Shown here in pieces: positions 1-7,990 of a stretch of 64,000 nucleotides of DNA. Positions within the stretch are counted from its first letter, which is position 1. Each line of letters starts with the position of its first letter. Both the position numbers and the translations under genes were made by a program. Source of the stretch: Parvibaculum sedimenti (GTDB lineage: Bacteria > Pseudomonadota > Alphaproteobacteria > Parvibaculales > Parvibaculaceae); NCBI RefSeq assembly GCF_009184905.1, contig NZ_WESC01000015.1:1-64000 (forward strand). Reading direction: 5' to 3'. A model generated the notes under the pieces. That model had not been told where the DNA came from and made no database searches. It was given only the letters and a program-made list of their open reading frames with translations.

Positions 1-41
1 ATAACCGATCCTCATCACCGGAGAGCCGCTGAAACAGCTCA

Positions 42-149
42 ATGAATAGTTATTGGGCTGAGTTTTTCAACGATATCCACCAGAAGCGGACATTCACACG
101 CAAGTTACTCAACGGTCGGAGGGCGAGATTTACCAAAGCGTCGCTTTGA
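42..149 (+). CDS. possible 35-residue small ORF overlapping the SIR2-like gene
   Basis: A short ATG-initiated frame encodes a basic peptide (MNSYWAEFFNDIHQKRTF...). Its TGA stop overlaps the ATG of the next gene in a TGATG arrangement, the usual sign of translational coupling. I see no strong ribosome binding site before it and recognise no family. It may be a leader peptide, the end of an upstream gene lost from this window, or chance. Confidence 0.2.
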   Translation: MNSYWAEFFNDIHQKRTFTRKLLNGRRARFTKASL

Positions 150-1285
150 TGTTCATTCATTTCGCGAAACTGTCCTCCTTCACTGAGGACGAGATTGCCC
201 GCGCCGCGAGCTCATCAGAATACTGTATATTAGGATGGGCGATATATGAATTTCTCGATTTCACGGGCCGCGACCACGTGACTCTAATCCGTCATCGCCA
301 AGATCTGCCGACGCTCGAACGCATGTTCACGCACCTGCGCACGCGCATGGGCCTCTTTGTCGTGGGCGCTGGCGCGTCGGCGGGATCGTCGCCGCTCGGC
401 CGGGATTTCTGGTGCGAGTCTCCATTGGACTATCTCCGCGACCTGCGTTCCTTCCCGGCTACCGTGACGCCACGGGGTCCGCTGACGCAGCGCATGATTG
501 ACCATTCGGGAATTGAGGTCGGAGACATTTTTCCCGGTCGCGAGCTCCGCCTCGGCACTGACGAATATCCATTTCGCGAGATTTTGAAGCGCTTGCCCGA
601 TGGATTTTCTCGGGAGCACTTGAAGCACGTACTTGCTCGCGCAAGGTATTTCGCGCGAACCGAAGGGACCGTTACGGACAACTATAGGGTCTTCCGTGCG
701 TTCTACCCCTCAGTCATCGCCGACTACAATCACGACGGCCTGGCCCGAGAGTTTTGCGGCGCGCAGCATGCGATTGTTGAAATGCACGGAACGATCCCTC
801 CGGTCTATGGGTCGCCCGAGTTCGGCGCGTGGATTTCGAGCCTGCGCGAATTCGACATCGCGGTGGCGCCTGACGATTTGGTCATGGGGCTCCCGGAGTC
901 GTGGACCGACGCGCGCCTCTATCGGCGCTTGTCATGGGTAATGAGCAAGACCCCGCATCAAGTCGTAATTATTGGCTATAGCTTCGCCCAGATGGGAAGC
1001 GGTTACGACGACGCGGTGACGCTCGCTTGCTTCGTCCAGAGGTTCAAGCACTACCCCGGTCCAATCCTCGTTGTCAGCCCCGGTCCGACGGAGCTTTGCC
1101 AGATGCTTTCCGATGCGCTCGAAATCAAGACCGTCTATCCGATCAAACGCTATTGGAACGTGCTCGCGCATGCATATTTGGAGACACAGCGAGACCCGGA
1201 CAAATTCCGATCTTTGGACCACGCACATGGGTTTCTATACGATCGATACGGCAGCGGTCAGGCATTCCCGATTCTGCCCCGCTGA
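149..1285 (+). CDS. SIR2-like domain protein (putative NAD-consuming effector)
   Basis: The 378-residue protein has an N-terminal extension of about 65 residues and then a SIR2-like core. Visible motifs are GAGAS (about residues 73-77, NAD-binding loop), NHDGL (about 194-198, conserved Asn and Asp), MHGT (His near 213, the usual catalytic position) and IIGYSF (about 275-280). SIR2-like proteins outside the classical deacetylases often act as NAD hydrolases in phage defence (for example ThsA, DSR and SIR2-HerA systems). That role is inferred here because no recognised partner such as HerA or a TIR protein is visible. The frame is open upstream to position 62 but has no ATG or GTG there, so I chose the ATG at 149; a TTG lies just before it at 146. 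The gene converges with the HEPN-like gene. Confidence 0.6.
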   Translation: MFIHFAKLSSFTEDEIARAASSSEYCILGWAIYEFLDFTGRDHVTLIRHRQDLPTLERMFTHLRTRMGLFVVGAGASAGSSPLGRDFWCESPLDYLRDLRSFPATVTPRGPLTQRMIDHSGIEVGDIFPGRELRLGTDEYPFREILKRLPDGFSREHLKHVLARARYFARTEGTVTDNYRVFRAFYPSVIADYNHDGLAREFCGAQHAIVEMHGTIPPVYGSPEFGAWISSLREFDIAVAPDDLVMGLPESWTDARLYRRLSWVMSKTPHQVVIIGYSFAQMGSGYDDAVTLACFVQRFKHYPGPILVVSPGPTELCQMLSDALEIKTVYPIKRYWNVLAHAYLETQRDPDKFRSLDHAHGFLYDRYGSGQAFPILPR

Positions 1286-1306
1286 GTCAAGTTCCTAACG
1301 CGGCGG

Positions 1307-2056
1307 CTAAACCTCTACAAAGAATGGGATCGAGACTTCATCGAACCTCGGCGCACCGATGACTTCGGTAATGCCCTCCGCGTCAATCTCCTTGCCGAAG
1401 TGCTGGACCCATAACGCTGCGAAGAACGAGTGCGCAAAATCGACCAGATTGAGGGCGGCTTCGCGTAGCTCAGTCATTAGCTGCATTTGCAGAGCCGCGA
1501 GGTCCGCCACGCCTGCCTCTGCCGCAATGCCCTTGGTCGAAATCACATCGCAAAATAGAAACATGGAATTGAAGCCATGGTGCGAGAAGTAGACTTTCCA
1601 CATGCCGTCAAAATCCGCGTCGGCAATCGCAGCCTGAAACGCTTCCTCGGTTTCATGCGCTTTCGGGTAATGGAAGCCGTAGTTGTTTCGGACGGCGGCC
1701 AGAAGTGCCGACTTGCCCATGAGCTTCTTCAGATAGGCAAGGGCATCGCTGCCCTTTTTGTCGAGCCTTTCCCCGTAGTCCTTGCCAATCTTGCTCCCTA
1801 CGAATAGCCGCTTGACGACAAGCAAGGACTCGAACACAGCGCTAACCGCGAGCCGGACAAGCATCTGCGTTTGCACGCCGGTCGTGTATTGCTCGACCTC
1901 GCTCTTGGAATCGAGCGTGGTCGCGAAGACCAGAAGCTTCTCAAACATCAGCACCTGATTTGCCATATGCCCTAACTGTAATAGGCATACGCGCTCCTCC
2001 GTCGGTAGCTTGAGCAAAGAGTCCTTCGGGATTGGGATGCGATAGACTTGGATCAC
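1307..2056 (-). CDS. uncharacterised protein with a HEPN-like RN-x4-H motif
   Basis: This 249-residue, mostly helical protein starts at GTG, with AAGGAG about 8 bases upstream, which decides the start. I do not recognise the family with certainty. Residues 123-129 read RNNYGFH, which fits the R-x(4-6)-H active-site motif of HEPN ribonucleases, usually with Asn, Asp or His after the Arg. The motif sits at the start of a helical stretch in the middle of the protein. HEPN proteins are common as toxin or abortive-infection RNases. The neighbour is a convergent SIR2-like gene 21 bases away, so the two are close but not co-transcribed. A nuclease role is inference; it could instead be a non-catalytic helical protein. 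Confidence 0.45.
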   Translation of the reverse strand: MIQVYRIPIPKDSLLKLPTEERVCLLQLGHMANQVLMFEKLLVFATTLDSKSEVEQYTTGVQTQMLVRLAVSAVFESLLVVKRLFVGSKIGKDYGERLDKKGSDALAYLKKLMGKSALLAAVRNNYGFHYPKAHETEEAFQAAIADADFDGMWKVYFSHHGFNSMFLFCDVISTKGIAAEAGVADLAALQMQLMTELREAALNLVDFAHSFFAALWVQHFGKEIDAEGITEVIGAPRFDEVSIPFFVEV

Positions 2057-2608
2057 GTCACACTCTCCTTGTTGCTCTCGGCGCGCTAAACATCATCTTT
2101 GAAAGAGACCGTGGCAGTCTGCTTCGGGTCATAAGTCCTGACCCCAAAAACTTATCCCCTTCCCATCCTCCGCACCCATATTAATTGCGACCCGCTCCAC
2201 GAAGGGCGTTCGGCGCTCGCAAAGCTCCACTGGAGCTTTGCGCGGGGCTCTGCCCCGGCGCACCTCACCCGGAATGGCCGAATACGTGGAGAGGGAATGC
2301 GGCGTCCTGCGTCGCGGGGACAACCAGCCCCGCGCCCCGGGAGGGATGAATGGGTAGGCGAACACTACGGTTCGCGGAGCGCTCCGGCCGATAAAAGCCG
2401 GATGTCGCTGGTGCGGGTTGGCATCCCTAAAATCGCCGTGCGCGGGGCGGGCTTTGCCGCCCCAACACGTGCCACGCGTCACGCGTTGAACGCGGGCGGT
2501 GGAGCAGAGGCCCCGCGCATCCTTCTTTCGGGGAGGTTCGCGAGTTGCGTGCCGAAACCCCGGAGGCGGAGCCTTGCGGGGATGAGGGTGTTTGCCGGTT
2601 CCCGTTTT
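2057..2608. other. intergenic stretch, no gene recognised
   Basis: Open frames exist on both strands here, but their translations are Arg/Pro/Ala-rich, match no family I know and have no convincing start sites. The GC-rich text, with short inverted pieces such as GCGGGGCTCTGCCCCG near 2240-2260, looks like intergenic repetitive DNA leading into the REP-type element that follows. Confidence 0.4.
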
Positions 2609-2692
2609 CGTCATGGCCCGCTTCATGCGGGCCATCCACGCCTTCCTTGTCCACCTCAAGACGTGGATGGCCCGGACAAGCCGGGCCATGAC
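2609..2692. repeat. REP/BIME-type palindromic repeat
   Basis: Two hairpins stand in opposite orientation. The first has the stem ATGGCCCGC with a TTCAT loop (about 2613-2634). The second has the stem ATGGCCCGG with an ACAAG loop (about 2667-2688). The outer arms CGTCATGGCCCG and CGGGCCATGACG are also complementary. This paired layout is that of bacterial interspersed palindromic elements, and similar CATGGCCCG repeats are common between genes in alphaproteobacteria. It lies just past the stop of arsM and may act as a transcription end or mRNA stabiliser; that role is inferred. Confidence 0.65.
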
Positions 2693-2699
2693 GGTTGGT

Positions 2700-3746
2700 T
2701 CAACAGCACCCGCCGCCGGTAACGCCCGCCGCCTCATCAAACGGAATATTCGTCCCGCAGCCTGCGAAAATCCCGAAGTGGCGCGAGAAGTCGCCGATGA
2801 AATCGAAATGGGGTGCAAAACGGGTTTCGTTCAGCATACGGAATGTATTGCCGCAGACCGGGAAGACGCGGCCTTTCTCGATGGCGTGGTGCTTGTCGAG
2901 GATGAAGACATCCTCGCATTCCGGGATCCCGCCCTTGTAGATCACTGCCTGTCCGTGGTCCTCGCAAGATGGCTCCAGCCCGTCGAGCTTGAAGAGCCGG
3001 TAGGTCGCGGAGAAGAAGCGGGCGGGGCCGAGTCTCGCGCGCATCTTCGCGTCGTTGACGGCAAGCGGACGGTCGGCGACGAGGCGCGGATCGGCAAAGC
3101 CCGCGGCCCTGGCGAGGTTGAGGAAATCGTTCCAGTAGAGCGCGCCCGCGAGGCATTCGCCCAGCAGCACCGGATCGTCGCGCAGCGTCGCCGGCAGCCG
3201 CCGGTCGGCATAGACGTCCGCGAAATAGAGTTCGCCGCCCGGCTTCAGCAGCTTCCACGCGCCTTCGAGCACGGCGCGCTTGTCCGGCGAAAGATTGATG
3301 ACACAGTTCGAGACGATGACGTCGAAGCTTTCCGGTTCGAGGCCGAGCGCGCCCAGCTCCTCGATATAGCCGTCGATGAAGGCGACGTTCGGCTTCGCAT
3401 AGCCATAGGCTCGCGTCTGCCCGTCGATATGGGCGCGGGCATGGGCGAGCTGTTCCGCTGTCATGTCGACGCCGACGACCGAGCCTTCCTCGCCGACGAG
3501 GCGGCTCAGGACGAAACAGTCGCGGCCTGCGCCGCAGCCGAGATCGAGCACGCGCGCGCCCTCGATCGCGGCGGGCACGACGAGGCCGCAGCCGTAATAG
3601 CGCGAGAGAATGTCGTCATGGATTTCGGAGAGTGCCGCGCGGATATGCGGCGGCACGTCGCTCGCGTCGCAGCAGGCATCGGTCTTGAGATCGGCCGAAC
3701 CGCCCAGCACCTTTCCGTAATAATCCCTGATGCTCTCGACCGTCAT
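2700..3746 (-). CDS. arsM: arsenite S-adenosylmethionine methyltransferase
   Basis: The protein (348 residues from the ATG at 3746, preceded by GGGAGCGG) methylates As(III) using SAM, giving methylated and volatile arsenicals in the cytoplasm. The SAM-binding motif LDLGCGAGRD lies at about residues 68-77. C77 in GRDC, C148 in SNCVINL and C197 in GECLAGALYW correspond to the three cysteines that bind arsenite in characterised ArsM proteins. The protein ends in a CC pair. An upstream in-frame ATG at 3806 would add 20 residues, but these are unlike the family and lack a ribosome site. No other ars gene is nearby, so it stands alone. It is divergent from panD. Confidence 0.93.
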   Translation of the reverse strand: MTVESIRDYYGKVLGGSADLKTDACCDASDVPPHIRAALSEIHDDILSRYYGCGLVVPAAIEGARVLDLGCGAGRDCFVLSRLVGEEGSVVGVDMTAEQLAHARAHIDGQTRAYGYAKPNVAFIDGYIEELGALGLEPESFDVIVSNCVINLSPDKRAVLEGAWKLLKPGGELYFADVYADRRLPATLRDDPVLLGECLAGALYWNDFLNLARAAGFADPRLVADRPLAVNDAKMRARLGPARFFSATYRLFKLDGLEPSCEDHGQAVIYKGGIPECEDVFILDKHHAIEKGRVFPVCGNTFRMLNETRFAPHFDFIGDFSRHFGIFAGCGTNIPFDEAAGVTGGGCC

Positions 3747-3936
3747 GTTCCGCTCCCGCTGGCTCTTTCGTTCGGTCAGGGTGCATGGGCGGAGGCCCAA
3801 GTCCAATCACAAAGAGGCGAGGGCACAAAGAGGCGAGGGGCGGGCGCCCTCGCGCCGCATGGACTTCCCCCGCCGTTTTCGTTAAAACCCGCGCCAAAAG
3901 AAGGGCCCTCGGGGCCCATGCGACGGGAGTGCGCCC

Positions 3937-4293
3937 ATGATCCTCACCATGATGAAGGCCAAGATCCACCGCGCGACGGTGACCCAGTGCGACCTCAATT
4001 ACGAGGGCTCGATCACCATCGACCGCGATCTTCTGGAAGCCTCGGGCATTCTCGTCAATGAGCAGGTCGATGTGCTGAACATCAACACCGGCGCGCGCTT
4101 CACGACCTATGCGATCGAGGGCGCGGCGGGCTCCGGTATCATCGGGATCAACGGCGCGGCCGCGCGGCTGGCGCAGGCGGGCGATCTCGTGATCGTCATT
4201 TCCTATGCGCAGATGGAAGAGGCGGAGGCGAAACGCCACTGCCCCACAGTGCTGCTGATGGACGCGAAGAACCGCATCCTCGAACCGGCCTGA
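3937..4293 (+). CDS. panD: aspartate 1-decarboxylase
   Basis: PanD converts L-aspartate to beta-alanine for pantothenate and CoA synthesis. The 118-residue precursor has the self-cleavage site G24-S25 in YEGSITID, which yields the pyruvoyl cofactor, and the catalytic Tyr58 in TTYA, both in the numbering of the E. coli enzyme. The start ATG at 3937 gives this register; ATGs at 3949 and 3952 are in frame but less likely. The length is normal for the family. It is a single gene, with no panB or panC alongside. Confidence 0.95.
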   Translation: MILTMMKAKIHRATVTQCDLNYEGSITIDRDLLEASGILVNEQVDVLNINTGARFTTYAIEGAAGSGIIGINGAAARLAQAGDLVIVISYAQMEEAEAKRHCPTVLLMDAKNRILEPA

Positions 4294-4296
4294 TTT

Positions 4297-5043
4297 CTAT
4301 TCGATCTCGATCACGAGCGAGACGTCGGACGTGACCTTCTGCGTGCCCGCCGCAACGGGCACAGGCGCGCTGTCACGCATCGCCATCGCCTTCATCGCAT
4401 AGACGGGCTGGGGCGCGTATCCGCCGCTTTCCGAGATGGTCACGATCTTGCCAAGGGCGACGCCTGCCGCGCCCGCATAGATCTTTGCCTTGCGCAAGGC
4501 ATCCTTCACCGCCTCGGCGCGGGCCTCATCAAGGAGCGGTTCCGGCTTGTCGATGCCGAAGCTGATGCCGCCGAGCTGGTTCGAGCCGAGCGAGACGAGC
4601 TTGTCGAGCGTCGCGCCGAGTTCCGCGAGCTTCCTCACCGTGACTGTCACCTGATTGCGGACCTGATAGCCGCGAATGACCGGCGCCTCGATGGCGCCGT
4701 CAGGCCGCGTGGGCGGTTGGGCGTAGACGGGCGACACGGAAAATTCTGAAGTGCGGATATCGTCGCGCGCGATCTTCATCGCTTCGAGGCCCTTGAAGAC
4801 CTCGTTCATCGCCTTCGTATTGGCGGCCAGCGCGTCCGCCGCCGTCTTGCCTTCCGTCAGGACGCCTGTTTCGACCGTCGCGATGTCGGGATGGGTGGTG
4901 ATCTCGCCCGTTCCCGTAATCGTGAGTGTCCGGCGCGGCGCTTCCTCGGCGCGGGCTGGCCCGGCAGCACCCATGAGGGCGCCGAGGGCTATCGCGCCTG
5001 CCAGCGCGGCGGCGAAGCGGTTGAGCGGCATTCTGGCGGGCAT
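4297..5043 (-). CDS. SIMPL-domain (DUF541) secreted protein
   Basis: The 248-residue product begins with a Sec signal peptide (MPARMPLNRFAAALAGAIAL..., probable cleavage after ARAEE or just before). It then has a SIMPL/DUF541 domain: TLTITGTGEITTHPDIATV at the start, the RGYQVRNQVTV segment in the middle, and a C-terminal VTSDVSLVIEIE strand. Family members are periplasmic or outer-membrane proteins of poorly defined role (YggE, BP26), some linked to oxidative stress. The start at 5043 is preceded by GGGAGG; the frame runs upstream to 5094 without better signals. It ends 3 bases from the stop of panD, so the two genes converge. Confidence 0.8.
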   Translation of the reverse strand: MPARMPLNRFAAALAGAIALGALMGAAGPARAEEAPRRTLTITGTGEITTHPDIATVETGVLTEGKTAADALAANTKAMNEVFKGLEAMKIARDDIRTSEFSVSPVYAQPPTRPDGAIEAPVIRGYQVRNQVTVTVRKLAELGATLDKLVSLGSNQLGGISFGIDKPEPLLDEARAEAVKDALRKAKIYAGAAGVALGKIVTISESGGYAPQPVYAMKAMAMRDSAPVPVAAGTQKVTSDVSLVIEIE

Positions 5044-5170
5044 CGGGTCCTCCCGGTTGGTTGCAAAGGGAAGCTTCCCGGCGGAAACCGGCAAAATTGC
5101 GGCGTTCAGTCGGGCGGAAATATCTGCTATATGGTCCCACCCTCGGCCTTTGGGCCGAAGCGATATCTGG

Positions 5171-5247
5171 GGGCCTGTAGCTCAGTTGGTTAGAGCGGAC
5201 CGCTCATAACGGTTTGGTCGCAGGTTCGAGTCCTGCCGGGCCCACCA
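5171..5247 (+). tRNA. tRNA with CAT anticodon, probably tRNA-Ile2
   Basis: The cloverleaf folds fully. The acceptor GGGCCTG pairs with CGGGCCC. The D arm is GCTC/GAGC, the anticodon stem GACCG/CGGTT has loop CTCATAA (anticodon CAT), and the T arm is GCAGG-TTCGAGT-CCTGC. The 3' CCA is encoded. A CAT anticodon can be initiator Met, elongator Met or the lysidine-modified Ile2. The variable-loop text TTGGTCG resembles ileX-type tRNA-Ile2, which I prefer. Accessory DNA starts directly behind its 3' end, as at many tRNA integration sites. Confidence 0.9.
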
Positions 5248-5270
5248 GCCGCTTTTTTGTGGGGATGTGT

Positions 5271-5298
5271 GGGGACAAGTTCAAGCTGACTCAAAACA
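5271..5298. repeat. repeat end, copy A (GGGGACAAGTTCAA family)
   Basis: The 28 bases from GGGGACAAGTTCAA to the run ending CAAAACA recur exactly at 13636-13663. The first 14 bases recur inverted at 8080-8093 with one mismatch. The copy starts 23 bases after the tRNA 3' end. See the entries for the other copies. Confidence 0.7.
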
Positions 5299-5991
5299 TG
5301 CTGAAACTGATTCAACCCTAGAATGGCTCTAGGTTGGGTTGGCGGGCAGCTGCATGAAATTTATAAGTCATTGAAAGTAGGGGATGATTTGTCGAGTCAT
5401 CCCACCCGGTGCCCGTGGCCGATTTTTTCTCACGATTTTAGCTAAATTGTCTGTATACGCACTTTTAGCTCTGAAAGCCACCGGATCGGCATTTCTGGCT
5501 ACATTGAGTCATTTAGAGCTTGTTGTTTCACGGACTCAAAGTGACTCGACTGGTCCTAAGCTGTCTTAGACGACGTGCTGTGCGGTGAAAGCGCGAGTGA
5601 ACGGCACGTGCGGAGGCGACGGATTCCGGAATTGCCATCAATGTTCGCGTATTGGTGCCCAGCCGTGTCGATATTGAGAGTAGGCAGTTAGCTTCGGGAG
5701 CCTGTGAGTACTCCGTCATTGGTGGCGGCTTCTTTCCAAAAAAGGAAGGAGCTGCTTCCGCCTGGGCGCTAACCCGCGGGATTCGGAGGATAGTTGGCTA
5801 AAATTTGGAATGATGCTTGGAGAGGGTCGACCTTATAGCCTTGCTGACGTCGGCTAAGCGCCGATATCGTTGATTTAATCGATGCGAGATCGAGCGATCG
5901 TCCGTTGGACGATGATTTCGAGCCCGCGGTCCGGGTTTTCTGACGCCAAATGGCTTTTGCAGCGCCGGGGCCGTGCCCGGCGGCGTCGGCT
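5299..5991. other. non-coding accessory DNA behind the tRNA
   Basis: I find no supportable gene in these roughly 690 bases. There is a short hairpin near 5318-5335 (CCTAGA/TCTAGG). The open frames are short, lower in GC than the neighbours and without homology I recognise. The right part (about 5930-5991) is probably the end region of the damaged IS element whose transposase follows. Confidence 0.4.
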
Positions 5992-6502
5992 TCATGCCGC
6001 CGCGTAGCCGACGGTCGGCGTCGCTCGAAGCTTTGCCAGCTTCCTCAGGTTTTGCGCGGTGGCGGCGAGGAGGAACTCGTCTCTGGCCCCCTTCGGTCCG
6101 CGTAGCCGCAGTCGACCGAGTTTGAGGATGCGCTTGAGATGGGCGAACAGCATCTCGACCTTCTTGCGCCGATGCCGCGAACGCTCATAGGCCGGCGTCT
6201 TCGCCAGGGCACGGGCGACATCGCGGGCATCCTCGTCGAGGTCGCGCGGCACCTTGCGCTGCGGCGTGTTCGGGCAGCACTTTGCCTTGAAGGCGCAATC
6301 CCGGCAGTCGGACTTGCTCGAACGATATAGCCGCGTCCCGTCCTTGCTGATGCCCGAACGTGGCGTCGCATAGGTCCGTCTGAACTGCACCAGCAGCTTT
6401 CCGCCCGGGCAGGTGTAGTGATCCTGCTCGGCATCGAAGACGAAGTCGGATCGCGAGAAGGTGCCGTCGGTCCGGTTCGATTTGTCGAAGACGGGGATGT
6501 TT
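5992..6502 (-). pseudogene. IS1182-type transposase, C-terminal remnant
   Basis: Reading from about 6502 to the TGA at 5992, the frame gives IPVFDKSNRTDGTFSRSDF..., then a Cys-rich stretch (CRDCAFKAKCCPNTPQRK) and RHRRKKVEMLFAHLKRILKLGRLRLRG near the end. These are hallmarks of DDE transposases of the IS1182 group (DDE_Tnp_1_6 C-terminal domain). The N-terminal half, with the first catalytic Asp residues, is missing: an in-frame stop lies at 6512 and the upstream sequence belongs to something else. It is a truncated, non-functional copy. Confidence 0.75.
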
Positions 6503-6505
6503 TGT

Positions 6506-6757
6506 GAAATTCAATATCCATATCCACGGCATCCCGGCTGTCCTTATGGCCATGTGGAGAACCAGCGGTTCCTGACGGAGGGCATTGATCTCGCCTTGCG
6601 GGATCTCGCGCCCTCGCAGGGGCGGATGAAAATCGTGCGATGCGAGGACTGGAACAACACACCTCGAAACTTCCATGATGCGCGCAAAGCAGCCGCAACT
6701 CGTGGATCTCGATGCACGGAAATGGTCGCCGCCTTACGCCGCGAATTCGCCATGTGA
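6506..6757 (+). pseudogene. 3' end of an unrecognised gene cut by the IS remnant
   Basis: From the point where the transposase homology stops, the plus strand holds an 83-codon open frame with coding-like third positions (EIQYPYPRHPGCPYGHVENQRFL...AALRREFAM). It has no start codon of its own at the junction; the only upstream ATG lies inside the antisense of the transposase. It looks like the C-terminal part of a gene interrupted by the insertion element. I do not recognise the family. Confidence 0.35.
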
Positions 6758-7296
6758 GGCGCGGCAAGAGCTACTTGCAGACTCAGTCAGAGGCACATCG
6801 AGGGCAGCGCCAATAGGTTTGTGATGTGACGTTGCATCTGCTTCGCAGATAGCGCCTATCGCATCAAAGAAGGGGCTTGCCGCTGTATCGTTGGTATAAA
6901 TTTCGAAGCTCGGACGCCGCGTAGATCTACTTTCTATGCGAACCGACACTTCGGCGCTCATACGGACTGGGAGTGGATCGCGAGTGCCTCTGCGATGAGG
7001 GTCGAATTTCCGTCTCGCGCTGGATACGGGCGTCCAGGGATCACTTTGGCAGGGACTCGGCTGTTTATCGCTGGGGTGATCGACCGGATCTGAAATGTGA
7101 AGCCTCCGCATAGCTGAGGGGGATTGCGGGGGAACGCTGGCGCGGAGGCTTCGATAGATCCGTCTCCATCGGGGGGAAATGGAGACTGTTTGTAGTCTGT
7201 CGCCAACATGCGGGGAGGATAAGATCGTAATTCTACTTATCCGGCTCCTGCATTGACCTGTCCCCGGAAAACTGGACCATTTTTAGGACGGAATCC
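6758..7296. other. accessory DNA, no gene recognised
   Basis: A minus-strand frame of about 75 codons (about 6734-6961) is open but lacks a ribosome site and family signature, so I do not call it. The text just before 7297 (CCGGAAAACTGGACCATTTT) resembles the end sequence of an insertion element. An inverted repeat at 7099-7152 is listed separately. Confidence 0.35.
7099..7152. repeat. 11-bp perfect inverted repeat
   Basis: GAAGCCTCCGC at 7099-7109 is the exact reverse complement of GCGGAGGCTTC at 7142-7152, with 32 bases between. It could be a protein-binding pair, a hairpin or a relic of an element. No gene overlaps it. Confidence 0.4.
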
Positions 7297-7524
7297 ATGA
7301 ACTCCGGTGCTTCGATCATCTCGGCGGTTGAATTCGGCAGGAGGGCAATCAGGCTCCGCCGCAAGGCGGTAGGGCTCAGCCAGACCGAGCTCGCTACCGC
7401 TATGGGCACCACCCGACAGCTGCTCTCAGCGTTGGAGAGGGGCGCACGCGGAGTATCAATCGACATGGCGTTGGTGGCTGCCACCGAGTTCGCTCTCGAG
7501 CTCCGACTGGTATCCAGATCATGA
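7297..7524 (+). CDS. XRE/HipB-type helix-turn-helix regulator
   Basis: This 75-residue protein is almost entirely one Cro/C1-type HTH domain (residues about 10-65: IRLRRKAVGLSQTELATAMGTTRQLLSALERG). AGGACGG sits 7-13 bases before the ATG. Its TGA overlaps an ATG (ATGA at 7521), opening a frame that stops after 11 codons (MTREIDLPWRH). HipB-type antitoxins are usually followed, with such an overlap, by hipA, so this looks like an antitoxin whose partner has been lost. A stand-alone regulator is also possible. Confidence 0.65.
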   Translation: MNSGASIISAVEFGRRAIRLRRKAVGLSQTELATAMGTTRQLLSALERGARGVSIDMALVAATEFALELRLVSRS

Positions 7525-7990
7525 CCCGCGAAATTGATCTTCCTTGGAGGCACTAACGGGCCTATCGGCCCACAGATCAGGATTTCGACTGCGCATAGAG
7601 CTTTTCCGCTATTGCTTGGCGCCGAAGTGCCGCTTTAGTCCAGTGTGTCGGCTGAAAAGGATACATTCGAGGCGACAGGAAGACGCGTCGGCGCAATGAG
7701 TACGCGGCGCGCCTCGACTAGGAGTCCTAGACTTCCGGTAGTTGTTGGAATTTTGCCCACGCGGCGGCGCAGCCTTGCGAACTTCGTTTCAAGTGCTGTC
7801 GATGCACCGCAGCAGCTGCCAATATTGATCCATGGACTTACGCTGACGACGATCTTCTCCAGGTAGGGCAGGCCTAAGTCCAAGAGCGAATGGTCGAGAA
7901 TATGGATAGCGTAGAAATTTGCCAAGGGCGAACAAATGAAATCAAGCACTAACGGACAGTGAATCATTTTAGCCTGTAAGGTGCGCCGTT
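7525..7990. other. accessory DNA, no gene recognised
   Basis: After an 11-codon frame that overlaps the regulator (7521-7556), there is a minus-strand open frame of 110 codons (7635-7967) and a plus-strand frame of 73 codons (7645-7866) on the same DNA. Neither has a clear ribosome site or family signature, so I leave both uncalled. Confidence 0.35.

Noticed and set aside
2592-4061. 489-codon plus-strand open frame covering arsM
   Set aside because: It runs antisense to a clearly recognised arsM with intact motifs. The translation is low-complexity and acidic/Arg-rich, as expected from the opposite strand of a GC-rich gene, and it overlaps panD in another frame.
7635-7967. 110-codon minus-strand frame in the accessory region
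   Set aside because: No ribosome site, no family signature and an overlapping plus-strand frame of similar quality; the coding case is too weak.
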